Source: Acidobacteriota bacterium
Lineage (GTDB): Bacteria; Acidobacteriota; Blastocatellia; UBA7656
Assembly (NCBI GenBank): GCA_016201275.1
Contig: JACQDB010000110.1
Coordinates: 1-64,000, forward strand
DNA: 64,000 nt
Direction of reading: 5' to 3'
In this document: one piece after another, positions 1-8,883 of the stretch
Layout of the letters: the number at the start of each line of letters is the position of its first letter
Numbering within the stretch: position 1 is the stretch's first letter
Translations under genes and position numbers: made by a program
The notes under the pieces: generated by a model
The model's input: only the letters and a program-made list of their open reading frames with translations
What the model was told of the DNA's origin: nothing
Database searches by the model: none

Positions 1-346
1 GGGAATTAGTTTTTGCGCCAGAGGCGCACAGGAGAATAGCTCGTGGTGAAGCCACGGGAAGGCGCAGGCAGCTTGACGGTCGCGCCCTGAAAGGGTGCAG
101 GAGGTTTGCGGCATCGCCTCTCCTGCACCCTTTCAGGGCGCGCCGCAGTTGCCCAACTTGGTTCCAGTGCCTACAGCACTGGCTAACCTCCTACGCCTCG
201 GCGAGGCAAAGGGCGTCGCGCAAATCGGCGTCGCGCAAATCGGCTACTCTCCTACGCCCCTGCGGGGCAAAGACAGGCAAGAGCGAAAAGCCAACCGTCC
301 TATGCTAATCTCCTACGCTCTTGCGGGGCAAAGCAGGCCTGGAAGT
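1..346. repeat. Repeat block at left window edge with hairpin and GGGGCAAAG units
   Basis: No gene is seen here. Positions 81-102 and 121-142 form a long, nearly perfect inverted repeat (CGCGCCCTGAAAGGGTGCAG and its complement). Downstream, a unit of the form CTCCTACGCCCCTGCGGGGC followed by AAAG occurs three times near 188, 249 and 310, with small changes in the stem. A diverged direct copy of the whole block, in the same orientation, lies at 63720-64000. The short ORF that runs across it is only the repeat read through and is not a gene. Confidence 0.75.
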
Positions 347-447
347 TGAGGGTGTCGCAGAAATGGATGTTCTGTCCAGATATTGTAGGTGATGGTCTGA
401 CTATCCACAACATATGGGCTGTTGCTGGAATTCTGCGACACGCTCTA
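347..447 (+). mobile_element. Family A MITE-like element, copy 1
   Basis: This is an imperfect palindrome of about 101 bp whose ends read GAGGGTGTCGCAGAAATGG and, inverted, ATTCTGCGACACGCTCTA. Related copies lie at 23781-23882 (reverse orientation), 60688-60789 and 63601-63702. The right end has TA and the left end has TG at the expected duplication. It encodes no protein. A small non-autonomous transposable element moved by an unlinked transposase is the likely explanation. Confidence 0.75.
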
Positions 448-499
448 ATTACCTGCCACCCCTGTAGGAGACTACCGCGCAGAAGGTCGCTGGCGGGTT

Positions 500-626
500 T
501 AGAGCGGTTTTCCTATGGGTGTACGGAACGTGCGATTGTTGAGCAGCGGTCTGTGACCGTGCGAAGGTCTTCGACCGCCGCTCAACGGGTTTGAGGTTTC
601 CGTAACTTCAAACCAAAACCGCTCTA
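500..626 (+). mobile_element. Family B MITE-like element, copy 1
   Basis: This 127 bp element starts with TAGAGCGGTTTT and ends with AAAACCGCTCTA, so it has terminal inverted repeats and TA at both edges. A second copy of identical length lies in reverse orientation at 20633-20759, and the two align almost throughout, including the central GACCGTGCGAAGGTCTTCGA segment. The TAGAGCG start is shared with family A, which suggests the same mobilising enzyme. Confidence 0.75.
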
Positions 627-734
627 TATGCGCGGCACACCAAGATTCGGCGCGAGCAGTGCAACGGGCTGAATAATCCTGCGGCTCGTTGAGTTTCTTT
701 TTCAGAATCTTGGTGTGCCGCGCATATAGAGCGG
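618..734. repeat. Long inverted repeat adjoining family B copy
   Basis: Arms at 618-648 and 705-734 are perfect inverted complements of about 30 nt (core GCGCGGCACACCAAGATTC), separated by about 56 nt. The outer ends again read ACCGCTCTA / TAGAGCGGT, the same terminus as family B at 500-626, with which it overlaps by a few bases. It may be a further element of the same group inserted next to, or into the end of, the family B copy. No gene is present. Confidence 0.65.
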
Positions 735-800
735 TCTTGAGGCTATCAAAACAGCTTTGAGCGCAGGTTGCTTTTTACGAAGAGAGCGGTGCAACACTCA

Positions 801-3800
801 TCAAATCGGCTTCGTCGTCTGGCCTTCTTTGGGTTGATCGAGCAACTCTCTGACGCTTTCACCGAGGGTCGCATAGCTGTACGGCTTGGTGAGAACCTTT
901 TCAATCGCGGTGGACTCTTGAACCTCTGTGGCGGGGATATGAAATCCCGATACCAGCAGGATAGGCAGGCGGCGGATTTGCGCCAAGCGGCTCGCCAGTT
1001 GCAGGCCGCTCATATTCGGCATGGCATAATCGGTAATCACCAGATCATAGCTGGCGCTATGTTGCTCGAATTCTGCCAACGCCTCTTCGCAACGGATGAA
1101 CATGGTCACACGGTAGCCGAGTCGTTCCAGCAGCCGCTTTCCTAAAGAAGCGATCACCGGCTCATCATCAATCAATAAAATATGTTCGCCGTTGCCCTGC
1201 ATCATCACCGCAGTTGTTGGCGAGGGTTTTTCTGTCGCACTGCCGATGCTGGGAAAATAGAGATGAAAGAGCGTGCCTTTGCCCAACTCGCTGTCCACCC
1301 GAATCACGCCTTGATGTTTTTTCACGATGCCGTGGACGACGGCCAGCCCCATGCCGGTTCCTTCGCCGACGCCTTTGGTCGTAAAGAACGGCTCGAAAAT
1401 TCGTTCGAGCAAGTGCGGCGCAATGCCTTGGCCGGTATCGCTGATGCTCAGGCAGAGGTAGGGGCCGGGCTGTAAATCGGCGTATTTTCGGGCGAAGGCT
1501 TCATCAATTTCAAGCGCCCGTAACGCGATGCTCAAGGTGCCGCCCTGAGCGCGCATGGCGTGCAGCGCGTTTGATCCCAAGTTCATGACCACTTGATGAA
1601 TTTGCGTCAGGTCGGCAAGCATGGCGGGCGCATCGGCTTGTATATCCATTTGGATGTCTATCATCGCCGGTAGCGAAGCGCGTAATAATTTCGTCGCCTC
1701 TTTTACCGCCAGTTGAATACAGACCGGGCGCAGATGACTCTCTTGACGATGGCTGAAGGTGAGGATTTGCTGCACCAATTCTTTGGCGCGTCGGCCCGCC
1801 TGTAGGATATAAGTTAGATACGTCTGGCTGCGCTGATCGGCAGGCATATCGTGGGTCGCCAATTCGGCAAAGCCCAAGATGGCGGTCAATATATTATTGA
1901 AGTCATGGGCGATGCCGCCGGCCAAAGTGCCTATGGCTTCCATCTTCTGCGACTGGCGAAGTTGTTCTTCGATGCGCTTCATCTCAGAAATATTGAGATG
2001 CGAGACCACCGCACCTTGTTCGGGCAAAGGCGTAACCTGCATGACGAACCAGCGAAATTCGCTGTCGGAATGACAAGGGTATTCCAGCGAGAAGGGCAGT
2101 GCCTGCCCCTGCAAAACTGCCTCTATGCCTTGCAACGCGACTGCCGCATCGTCAGCCTGATCGCCCTCGACCCGGCGACAGACTTCCAGATAATTCGTGC
2201 CGACGCCGGTTGCCACCAACCCTGCATCGCCATTGCGAGCGGCGAATTCTTCCCAAGGTTTGTTGACGGCGATGATGGTGCCATCGTGGTCTAGCACGGC
2301 GATGTGCGCGACAATCGAATCCAGCACGGCGCGGGTAAACGCGGCGCTGCGCTGCAAAGCTTCTTCGGCCTGCTTGCGTTCGGTGATGTCATTGAAGATG
2401 CACAGCAGACACAATTCATCATTGACCAGTATCAATTCCGCCGAGCTGAGGCAGACTCTCGGAGTACCGGTCTTCGAGAGCATTTCAATCTCGACATTGC
2501 GAATCTCCGCGCCGCTTTCCAGAGCGCTCTTGCATTGCAAACAGACTTGGTGATGGCGAAAAATATTCAACTCGACTGCTGTATGGCCGATGACTTCGTG
2601 GCGCGCAAAGCCGGTGGTTTGCAGAAAACTCTGATTGACATCCAGATAACGATCATCGTTGAAGGCGCTGATGCTCATGGGCAGCGGGCTGGAATGAAAG
2701 GCTTTGGAAAAGCGCTCTTCCGAACGCCGCAAGGCGTTGTTGACCTCTTCGAGTTCGCCTGTACGCTGTTGCACTTTGGCTTCCAATTCGAGATTGAAGC
2801 GGGCGATTTCATCTTGGGCGCTCTTCAAGTTGGTAATGTCATAGATGAAGACCAGCACCTCGCTGACCGCGCCGCTGTCGTCGAGCATAGGAACCTGATC
2901 AATCCTCGCCCAATGCAACTCGTCGTGGAGGCGATACGATTCCATGACGCCGAGGATCGGCGTGCCGGAATCAATTGCCTGCATCAGGTCCTGTTGGGTT
3001 TTGGTAGGCTCTTGCCAGTGGATCGGCAAGGCAAAAAAAGCGGCATTGCTGACTTGTTGCCGCGTCAATCCGGTGAGGGTTTCGGCATAGGTGTTGTGCC
3101 AGATGACGTGGGCTTCCCGATTCAACAACCAGACCTGGGCATTGACGGTATTGAGAATGTTTTGAAATTCGTGGCGCTGGGTTTCGATCTCCTGCTCCAT
3201 CTGTTTGCGTTCGGTTATGTCCATAAACGTGCCAAACATATGGCTGGGGCGGTCGTTGGTTTGATCCACCGTGGCGACGCCGCGAATCAAAATCGTTTTA
3301 TAAAAACCCTGCCGATGGGCGATGCGCGTTTCGGCTTCAAAATTGGTGCGCTCACGGTCGAGAAAATAGCGGTTCAAATTTTTTAAGAGCGCAGCTTGTT
3401 CCTCCGTGGGCATACGGGTATAGACGGCTTCCATAGAGTTGTCCAACTCATCATCCGCGAACCCAAGCAGCGCTTTCAATCTGGGCGAATAATAGACCTC
3501 GCCGGTGTTGATGTGCCAATCCCAAATCCCTTCATTCGCGCCTTGCAAAGCCAGTTCGAGGCGCTGTTTGCTGACGCGCAATTCAGTTTCAATTTGCATC
3601 CGCTCAGTTATATCGCGCAGCACCACGGTGTACAGTTTTTGCCCGTTCACCTGGGCATGAGAGATGGAACCTTCAGCAAAAAATTCCTGACCATCGGCGC
3701 GCAATGCCTGTATAGAACCCAACGCGCCCATCTTGCGACTGGTCTCTCCGGTTTGTCCGTAGTGCGTCATGAAGGTGTGATGCTGGGCGCGAAACGATGT

Positions 3801-4274
3801 CGGGATGAAGCGCTCCAAGGTCTTGCCCAGCGCCTCCGCTTTGTTGCAGCCGAACATAGCCTCAGCCGCCGCATTGAACATGACGATGTGCTGTTGGTCA
3901 TCAACCGTGATAATGGCATCCATTGCCGAGTCAATGACTTTTTCAAAGTGGTTTTGCGTGCCGCCTAAAAGGTGTTCCGTATGTTGACGGATGGCGCGTT
4001 CGTGTAGCGACAGTACCAGTAAATTTCGGCGTCCGCGCAGCGCCAACAGTGTGCCGGTCGTCGAAACCAGCAAGCCGCACAGCAAGGTGATGAGGATTGC
4101 GGACAGATCGGAGAGGGTGGGAAACAGCGCGAGTTTGACGATCTCGATGACCATCACCACTACGGCGGTGACGGCGATGGTGAGGCCGAGCAAAAACCGT
4201 ATGCCGCTGGGCAGAAAAATCGTGTCTGGAGGTTGCGGCGCGGTGTTGTCAAAAAAGTCCAGGGGTTTTTTCAT
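801..4274 (-). CDS. PAS-domain hybrid sensor histidine kinase with C-terminal receiver
   Basis: The protein of about 1157 residues is a membrane-bound hybrid histidine kinase that would autophosphorylate and pass the phosphate to its own receiver. Two hydrophobic segments lie near residues 25-50 and 58-80. About five PAS domains follow between 110 and 770, each ending in a PAC-like DITERK/DITNLK stretch. The HisKA dimerisation motif GGIAHDFNNILTAI has the phospho-His near residue 789, followed by an HATPase domain with DTGQGIAP and GTGMGLAVVHG. A receiver domain at the C-terminus has LLIDDEP and phospho-acceptor DYAMPNMSG near residue 1080. The ATG at 4274 is preferred because CTGGAG lies just upstream on the minus strand; an in-frame start at 4334 exists without such a site. 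No partner regulator is adjacent. Confidence 0.93.
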   Translation of the reverse strand: MKKPLDFFDNTAPQPPDTIFLPSGIRFLLGLTIAVTAVVVMVIEIVKLALFPTLSDLSAILITLLCGLLVSTTGTLLALRGRRNLLVLSLHERAIRQHTEHLLGGTQNHFEKVIDSAMDAIITVDDQQHIVMFNAAAEAMFGCNKAEALGKTLERFIPTSFRAQHHTFMTHYGQTGETSRKMGALGSIQALRADGQEFFAEGSISHAQVNGQKLYTVVLRDITERMQIETELRVSKQRLELALQGANEGIWDWHINTGEVYYSPRLKALLGFADDELDNSMEAVYTRMPTEEQAALLKNLNRYFLDRERTNFEAETRIAHRQGFYKTILIRGVATVDQTNDRPSHMFGTFMDITERKQMEQEIETQRHEFQNILNTVNAQVWLLNREAHVIWHNTYAETLTGLTRQQVSNAAFFALPIHWQEPTKTQQDLMQAIDSGTPILGVMESYRLHDELHWARIDQVPMLDDSGAVSEVLVFIYDITNLKSAQDEIARFNLELEAKVQQRTGELEEVNNALRRSEERFSKAFHSSPLPMSISAFNDDRYLDVNQSFLQTTGFARHEVIGHTAVELNIFRHHQVCLQCKSALESGAEIRNVEIEMLSKTGTPRVCLSSAELILVNDELCLLCIFNDITERKQAEEALQRSAAFTRAVLDSIVAHIAVLDHDGTIIAVNKPWEEFAARNGDAGLVATGVGTNYLEVCRRVEGDQADDAAVALQGIEAVLQGQALPFSLEYPCHSDSEFRWFVMQVTPLPEQGAVVSHLNISEMKRIEEQLRQSQKMEAIGTLAGGIAHDFNNILTAILGFAELATHDMPADQRSQTYLTYILQAGRRAKELVQQILTFSHRQESHLRPVCIQLAVKEATKLLRASLPAMIDIQMDIQADAPAMLADLTQIHQVVMNLGSNALHAMRAQGGTLSIALRALEIDEAFARKYADLQPGPYLCLSISDTGQGIAPHLLERIFEPFFTTKGVGEGTGMGLAVVHGIVKKHQGVIRVDSELGKGTLFHLYFPSIGSATEKPSPTTAVMMQGNGEHILLIDDEPVIASLGKRLLERLGYRVTMFIRCEEALAEFEQHSASYDLVITDYAMPNMSGLQLASRLAQIRRLPILLVSGFHIPATEVQESTAIEKVLTKPYSYATLGESVRELLDQPKEGQTTKPI

Positions 4275-4570
4275 ACGCTCCAGTTGGATTGCCTGAGCAG
4301 CGCAATTCGTGACTACCTGAAATACAGACACCAACAGTCAGAAATACTTGCGGAGTTCGGCCATCGGGACACACTAATTCTGTGCCACTCTATTTTCTGT
4401 TTCCTCAAATGCCACACAAACTGATTTCGCAACAAGTAATCAACTGCGCCCAGTATAGATGATGAAGCAGGGTTTTTGAAGGTGTTTTTTCCCCTGCCCA
4501 CAATTGCAGTAAGCCGGTGATTGGCCTATCATAACGGGCAACAATTCAGGCAGTGAAAAAGGAAAGAACG

Positions 4571-5140
4571 ATGAGTGTCAATCGCAGAAAATTTCTCCAG
4601 TCAGGCGGCGTCTCGGCGCTGCTCGCAGCGACCACCGTCAACGCCCTCGCGCAAACCGCCAAGCCCGTTGCGCCAGCGGCCAATGAAAACACGGCGTCGG
4701 CAAAGGCCGCAAAAGCAGCGGCCACGGCTCAGGCCAGTAAGACGAAATCGGCAAGCGCGAAAAAGTCCAAACGCAAAGTCTTGACCGACCGTGCGCCGAA
4801 ACCAGTCGGCCCTTACAGTCAGGCGGTGATTGCCGGGAACACGATTTATGTTGCCGGTCAGGGGCCGATGAATCCCAAGAACGGCAAGATCGAAGGGACG
4901 ACGTTTGAAGAGCAGGCGACGCAGACCTTTGAAAATATCAAAGCGATTGTCGAAGCCGCCGGAGCGACGCTCGACAAGGTGGTGAGCGTGCGGGTTTATC
5001 TCGCCAATCTGGAAGATTTTTCCAAGATGAACGCCATCTATCGGCAATTCTTTGCGGAAGATTTTCCGGCGCGCACCACCATCGGCGCGGCGCTGCTGTT
5101 GGGAATGCTGATTGAAGTGGATTGCATAGCGGTCTTGTAG
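4571..5140 (+). CDS. Tat-exported RidA family protein (enamine/imine deaminase fold)
   Basis: The N-terminus NRRKFLQSGG is a twin-arginine signal, so export to the periplasm is likely. Residues 30-75 form an Ala/Lys-rich low-complexity linker. From about residue 77 a complete RidA/YjgF domain follows: KPVGPYSQAV, the NTIYVAGQGP strand, and FPARTTIGAA with the conserved Arg that binds the carboxylate in RidA enzymes. The end reads AALLLGMLIEVDCIAVL, with Leu where many homologues have Pro. The ATG at 4571 is chosen over GTG at 4553 because the twin-arginine motif starts right there and AAAGGAAAG precedes it. Known RidA proteins hydrolyse reactive enamines in the cytosol; an exported form suggests another substrate or role. 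The next gene follows closely on the same strand. Confidence 0.88.
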   Translation: MSVNRRKFLQSGGVSALLAATTVNALAQTAKPVAPAANENTASAKAAKAAATAQASKTKSASAKKSKRKVLTDRAPKPVGPYSQAVIAGNTIYVAGQGPMNPKNGKIEGTTFEEQATQTFENIKAIVEAAGATLDKVVSVRVYLANLEDFSKMNAIYRQFFAEDFPARTTIGAALLLGMLIEVDCIAVL

Positions 5141-5157
5141 TTTGGGATTATCCAGTA

Positions 5158-5976
5158 GTGAGGAATCGAAGTCTTTTACTTTTTTTGAGCGTGGTGATTT
5201 TGCTTATCGCAAACCCACTGGCGCAGAGCCATTCTGCGTCTTCGCAAGCAACCACGAAAAGCGCCCAGGTGAAAACGCCTAGACCACAAGGCGCGCCACG
5301 CAAAGCCACAACTCCGGAGGGAAAGTCGCTTCCCAAATCCAAAGAATTAACGGAAGCCATCAAAAGATTGAAAGCCGATTTGGAGAAAGAGATTGCTCTG
5401 CGTCAATATAATATTCAAAAGTTAGCCGACGATGTGGACAACAAGAAAGCGCTGTTTGCCGCAGGCATTGTGGCGAAAGGCGAGGTAGAGAAAAGCGAAG
5501 TGCAGCTTGCCGCTGCTCATAAAGAATTGACCACAAGAGCACAAATCGTGAATCAGGAGATTGCTCAAGCCGATGAGCTATTGACCGAAATCAACGGCCT
5601 TGAACAATTGGCGAAACGCACGTCATCGCGTCTGGGTGCGTATTCGGCAACTGCCGCTTTGATTCGTTATAACGGCGCTTCGGCGTGGACGTTGACCAAC
5701 ATCGCCAATGTGGAGCGCTTCTTCGTCGCACAGTTCGGCCATTCGCTGCCGATCAGCGCCTTCGGGCAAACCGCTACGCATGACCGTTTGGGATTCGACC
5801 ATCGCAACTCGGTTGACGTAGCCGTGCATCCCGACAGTCCGGAAGGGCAAGCGATTTTGCAGTTTCTACGAAGCGCAGGCCTTCCCTTTCTGGCCTTTCG
5901 TCAAGCCGTACCGGGCGCGGCAACCGGCGCGCATATACACATAGGCTACCCGTCGCATCGAATTTTGGGGAAATAA
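5158..5976 (+). CDS. Exported coiled-coil protein with probable LAS-type metallopeptidase domain
   Basis: A hydrophobic leader ([20 protein letters not shown]) begins directly after the GTG at 5158. Residues about 45-160 are charged and heptad-like, consistent with a coiled coil. The last 90 residues carry [17 protein letters not shown] and GAHIHIGY. An HxnD pair followed by HxH is the zinc-binding pattern of LAS peptidases (M15/M23, cell-wall peptide hydrolases), although spacing matches neither family exactly. The overlap with the preceding gene argues against the TTG start at 5122. The assignment to peptidoglycan hydrolysis is inference; the family itself is not recognised. It lies between a Tat-exported RidA and an exported MsrB, so all three products probably act outside the cytoplasm. 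Confidence 0.6.
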   Translation: MRNRSLLLFLSVVILLIANPLAQSHSASSQATTKSAQVKTPRPQGAPRKATTPEGKSLPKSKELTEAIKRLKADLEKEIALRQYNIQKLADDVDNKKALFAAGIVAKGEVEKSEVQLAAAHKELTTRAQIVNQEIAQADELLTEINGLEQLAKRTSSRLGAYSATAALIRYNGASAWTLTNIANVERFFVAQFGHSLPISAFGQTATHDRLGFDHRNSVDVAVHPDSPEGQAILQFLRSAGLPFLAFRQAVPGAATGAHIHIGYPSHRILGK

Positions 5977-6037
5977 AATCGCGGCTTTGGGGATTCATAA
6001 GGGAGAGACGAAAAAGACTTTGAAAGGATGTTTCCAC

Positions 6038-6568
6038 ATGAATAGAATTCGTATTGCAAGCCTGATTTTATTGACCGTTTTCGCGCTGGTCGGCAATTCG
6101 GCAAGTTCCACCTGGCGCGCCAGCAATGAAAAAAAACCCTCGTCGAAAGAGGATGTAGCAAAGAAAGGAAAAAAGATGAAGGTAGTCAAGACCGATGCCG
6201 AATGGCAACAGATTTTAACTCCTGAAGAGTACGAAGTGACGCGCAAACATGGAACCGAACGCGCCTTCACGGGCAAGTATTGGGACAATCATGAAACCGG
6301 CATTTACGTGTGCGTCGCCTGCGGCCAGGAGTTGTTTTCGTCCACTACGAAATTCGATTCGGGAACCGGCTGGCCGAGTTTCTATCAACCGCTTGATAAA
6401 GAAGCGGTCGAAGAACACCGCGACACCACCTACGGCATGGTGCGAACCGAAGTCTTATGCAGCCGTTGCGAAGCGCACCTCGGCCACGTCTTCGAGGACG
6501 GCCCGAAGCCTACAGGCTTGCGCTATTGCATGAACTCTGCGGCCTTGAAGTTTGAAAAGAAACCGTAG
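6038..6568 (+). CDS. msrB: Peptide-methionine (R)-S-oxide reductase MsrB, with export signal
   Basis: The protein reduces methionine-R-sulfoxide in damaged proteins. After a signal-like hydrophobic segment ([20 protein letters not shown]) and a Lys-rich linker, the complete SelR domain runs from about residue 47. Two zinc-binding pairs are visible in CVACGQELF and [10 protein letters not shown], the [13 protein letters not shown] signature is intact, and the catalytic Cys is in RYCMNS near residue 163. The ATG at 6038 has GAAAGGA upstream and starts the leader; an upstream in-frame start at 5987 lacks both. Export implies repair of envelope or periplasmic proteins. Confidence 0.93.
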   Translation: MNRIRIASLILLTVFALVGNSASSTWRASNEKKPSSKEDVAKKGKKMKVVKTDAEWQQILTPEEYEVTRKHGTERAFTGKYWDNHETGIYVCVACGQELFSSTTKFDSGTGWPSFYQPLDKEAVEEHRDTTYGMVRTEVLCSRCEAHLGHVFEDGPKPTGLRYCMNSAALKFEKKP

Positions 6569-7162
6569 GCAAAAATAGAAAGTAACCGATAGCGAATTGC
6601 CTTTACTCACGACCACAACACTTGATTGAGAGGCGGTCACAGACTATCTCTCAACCAATCGCATACATCTGCAACCCGCTATAAGTCATAGTCCTGGGTT
6701 CGGGCAATGCTGAATGACAAGACAACTCAATCTATTACATAAGCCTCCCGTGAAAGTGTTAGTCGCATACCTTCTATAGAAGAATATGCTGGACAAATCA
6801 CTCAAAAAAGTCGTGCATTAGGTTGTAAAGAATTCTCCTGATTTTTCTTCCTAGACGTTTGCCCTGCACCCTTTCTAAAAAGTTACAACACGGATATAAA
6901 AAAACTTGACAACTAACCTGAAAAAAAAATAGGCTTGCTGGCGACTCGAAAGCTTGTTGAATGAAAACGCTTTTGAGTAAATGGCAGCACAGCATTTCCA
7001 CTGACAACAACAACCAGTTTAAAAGCCAATCTTCAGTTCTGTGTATTTAGTTTATTAGCAACCAAACTTGAGAAGGCGGCGGCGTTCAGTTTTTACGACT
7101 CGAAGCTTATAGTAGAATTATCGGCAAACGGATTCAGGTCTTGCAAAAGGAGGTCGAAAATT
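6569..7162. other. Gene-free region with a degenerate repeat
   Basis: About 590 bases without a convincing gene. Positions 6598-6683 (CTCACGACCAC, then GAGAGGCGGTCACAGACTAT, CAACCAATCGCATACATCT) resemble 52921-53010 and look like decayed copies of one element. Positions 6780-7020 are markedly AT-rich with homopolymer runs. The end of the region must hold the promoter of the next gene; no box was identified with confidence. Confidence 0.5.
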
Positions 7163-7828
7163 ATGCATATCAACAAAGCTTTCTTGATGGCCTTACTCGT
7201 AATCAGCAGCGTTGGCTTGTGCGGTCTCTGCCCCCCGATTTCAAACGCGAGTGTGGAAAGAGGGAACGCCACACTTCATCAAGAGGCGAGTGCTGCGCCG
7301 CGCATCACCAAAGCGGTGCTGGAGAAAAAGAGGCTGACGATTGAAGGTGAAAACTTCGCTGATGGCGCGAAGTTGTTAGTCAACGGCGAGCGCGTCAAGA
7401 GCTTCAAAGATGAACTCGCGCCGACAACCAAGCTGATCGTGAACAAGGCGAACAAGCGTTTGCCGATAGACGAGGCAGTACGTTTGCAAGTGCAAAATGC
7501 CGATGGGCAGATATCCGAGCCGCTTGGCTTGTTCACCGGCACCACCTTTACATCGCAGAACACCCGCGATGGTTTTCCGGTGTTTATTCAGGTAAGTCGA
7601 AAATTTTTAATCCATTTCAGTGCCCCGTTGATTAGTTGGACTCTTAATTTTCCTCCAAGCCGATATCGTCCAGTTGTGGAATTTGTGTCTTATGTGAATG
7701 ACATCATTCCTGGCTCACAAGGAGTATTTATTGCCCCACAAGCTGGCAAAGCACCTTTCGAGATGCGTGGTGAAATAATCGGCGAGCGACCTTTTTTGTA
7801 TGTGGTTGGCCTCAGTGTAGTGGAGTGA
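7163..7828 (+). CDS. Secreted protein with IPT/TIG-like domain
   Basis: The family is not recognised beyond one domain. An export signal is visible (KAFLMALLVISSVGLCGLC), followed from about residue 45 by a stretch (ITKAVLEKKRLTIEGENFAD through LRLQVQNADG-like text) typical of IPT/TIG immunoglobulin-like domains, which often have cell-surface roles. The C-terminal 90 residues show no recognised motif. The start is well supported by AAAAGGAGGTCG at 7145-7156, an almost perfect ribosome binding site. It stands alone between a repeat-bearing gap and a convergent gene. Confidence 0.75.
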   Translation: MHINKAFLMALLVISSVGLCGLCPPISNASVERGNATLHQEASAAPRITKAVLEKKRLTIEGENFADGAKLLVNGERVKSFKDELAPTTKLIVNKANKRLPIDEAVRLQVQNADGQISEPLGLFTGTTFTSQNTRDGFPVFIQVSRKFLIHFSAPLISWTLNFPPSRYRPVVEFVSYVNDIIPGSQGVFIAPQAGKAPFEMRGEIIGERPFLYVVGLSVVE

Positions 7829-7994
7829 AGCGAAAGCTTCAACTGATAGCAGATGCGTATCAGGACGAGATTCGATTTTGCCGTTGCTGCATGGAATCCA
7901 AATGTCTCTATTTTTTATTGAACGCCTTTCGATAGTAGGTTGAACCCGTGTTAAGTCAATCGGCAGTGTGAAGTTTTTGCGGATGCCGGATGAC

Positions 7995-8840
7995 CTAATT
8001 TTGATTCAACTGGCGAACCAGTGTAATCTGTTTTTGATTCACCCCAGGGTCTATGTAAATCACCTCATTGTGCGTCAGATAGCCAAGCTTGCTGACCTTC
8101 AAGGTATGCTCGCCTAACGGCAGATAGACGATAGCGGACGCGCCATCTTTCCCAATTGTCGCCAGCGGTTTGCCATCCAGCAGAAGTGCAGCGTCGGGTT
8201 CACTCTGCACGATCAAGCCGCCTGCGGTCAGACTGCAAGTTAAGTTGGTGTAGGTCAGTGGCGCTTTGATGTCTATCTCGCGTTTACATTCGGCAAGCGT
8301 CGGGTGTGTGAACTGAAACAGATGAAGGCCGTAAGGAATCTCGGTGATTTCGATGCGGGTCGAGGACTTCGATGCGGCGGTTACGGCAACTCCGTCCAGC
8401 CGGATTTGCATTTCAGCGTCCGGGAAATCACTCAAAATCAGGGCCGCAATATCTATGGAGATAGCGCCTTTTTCAAGCACTGGCGGTGGGGCGGGCGGTG
8501 TCGCAACCGTTTCGGTAGCGGCTGGCGCAGCGGTTTTCGCGTTGGTGTTGGGGCGACTTACTGGCGGCTTTTCTGCATCCGCAACTTTCGCGTTGGACGA
8601 CGCGGGGCTGGCTTTGCTGGCCTGTGAACTCAAGGAGGCGGCTTTGGGTTTTGCCGACACCTTGGCGGCGGCGGGTTTTCGCGGCGGTTTCTTGATCTTG
8701 GGCAAGTGTTCTTTGTCCGGGTCGCGTTGCGAATAAGCCACGGTCGCAGGCAAGGCAAGGCAAAGCATAAGCAGAAGGCCGAGGCGCAAGGCGCGGGGGG
8801 CGGCAAGAGTCGAGACCAACCATTTATAAAGCGCTTTCAT
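7995..8840 (-). CDS. Secreted PEGA-domain protein with Pro/Ala-rich linker
   Basis: An N-terminal signal (residues about 15-38) is followed by a long Pro/Ala/Lys-rich low-complexity linker to about residue 120. The C-terminal 130 residues contain PEGA-like repeats: VTAASKSSTRIEITEIPYG with LHLFQFTHPT, and ALLLDGKPLATIGK with LPLGEHTLKVSKLGY. PEGA domains are surface-associated beta modules whose biochemical role is unclear. The start is firm, with GGAGGTGA seven bases before ATG. It lies 43 bases downstream of the Ser/Thr kinase gene 8884-11778 on the same strand and is probably cotranscribed with it. Confidence 0.85.
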   Translation of the reverse strand: MKALYKWLVSTLAAPRALRLGLLLMLCLALPATVAYSQRDPDKEHLPKIKKPPRKPAAAKVSAKPKAASLSSQASKASPASSNAKVADAEKPPVSRPNTNAKTAAPAATETVATPPAPPPVLEKGAISIDIAALILSDFPDAEMQIRLDGVAVTAASKSSTRIEITEIPYGLHLFQFTHPTLAECKREIDIKAPLTYTNLTCSLTAGGLIVQSEPDAALLLDGKPLATIGKDGASAIVYLPLGEHTLKVSKLGYLTHNEVIYIDPGVNQKQITLVRQLNQN

Positions 8841-8883
8841 GGCGGTTCACCTCCGTGTGAAAAAGCCTGTCAATTTTCCTGAT

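Noticed and set aside
95-594. Short ORFs in the left repeat region
   Set aside because: They are translations of the repeats themselves.
2304-3386. A 360-codon plus-strand ORF opposite the first histidine kinase
   Set aside because: It is the complementary frame of a clear PAS/histidine-kinase gene; it has no motif, leader or ribosome binding site.
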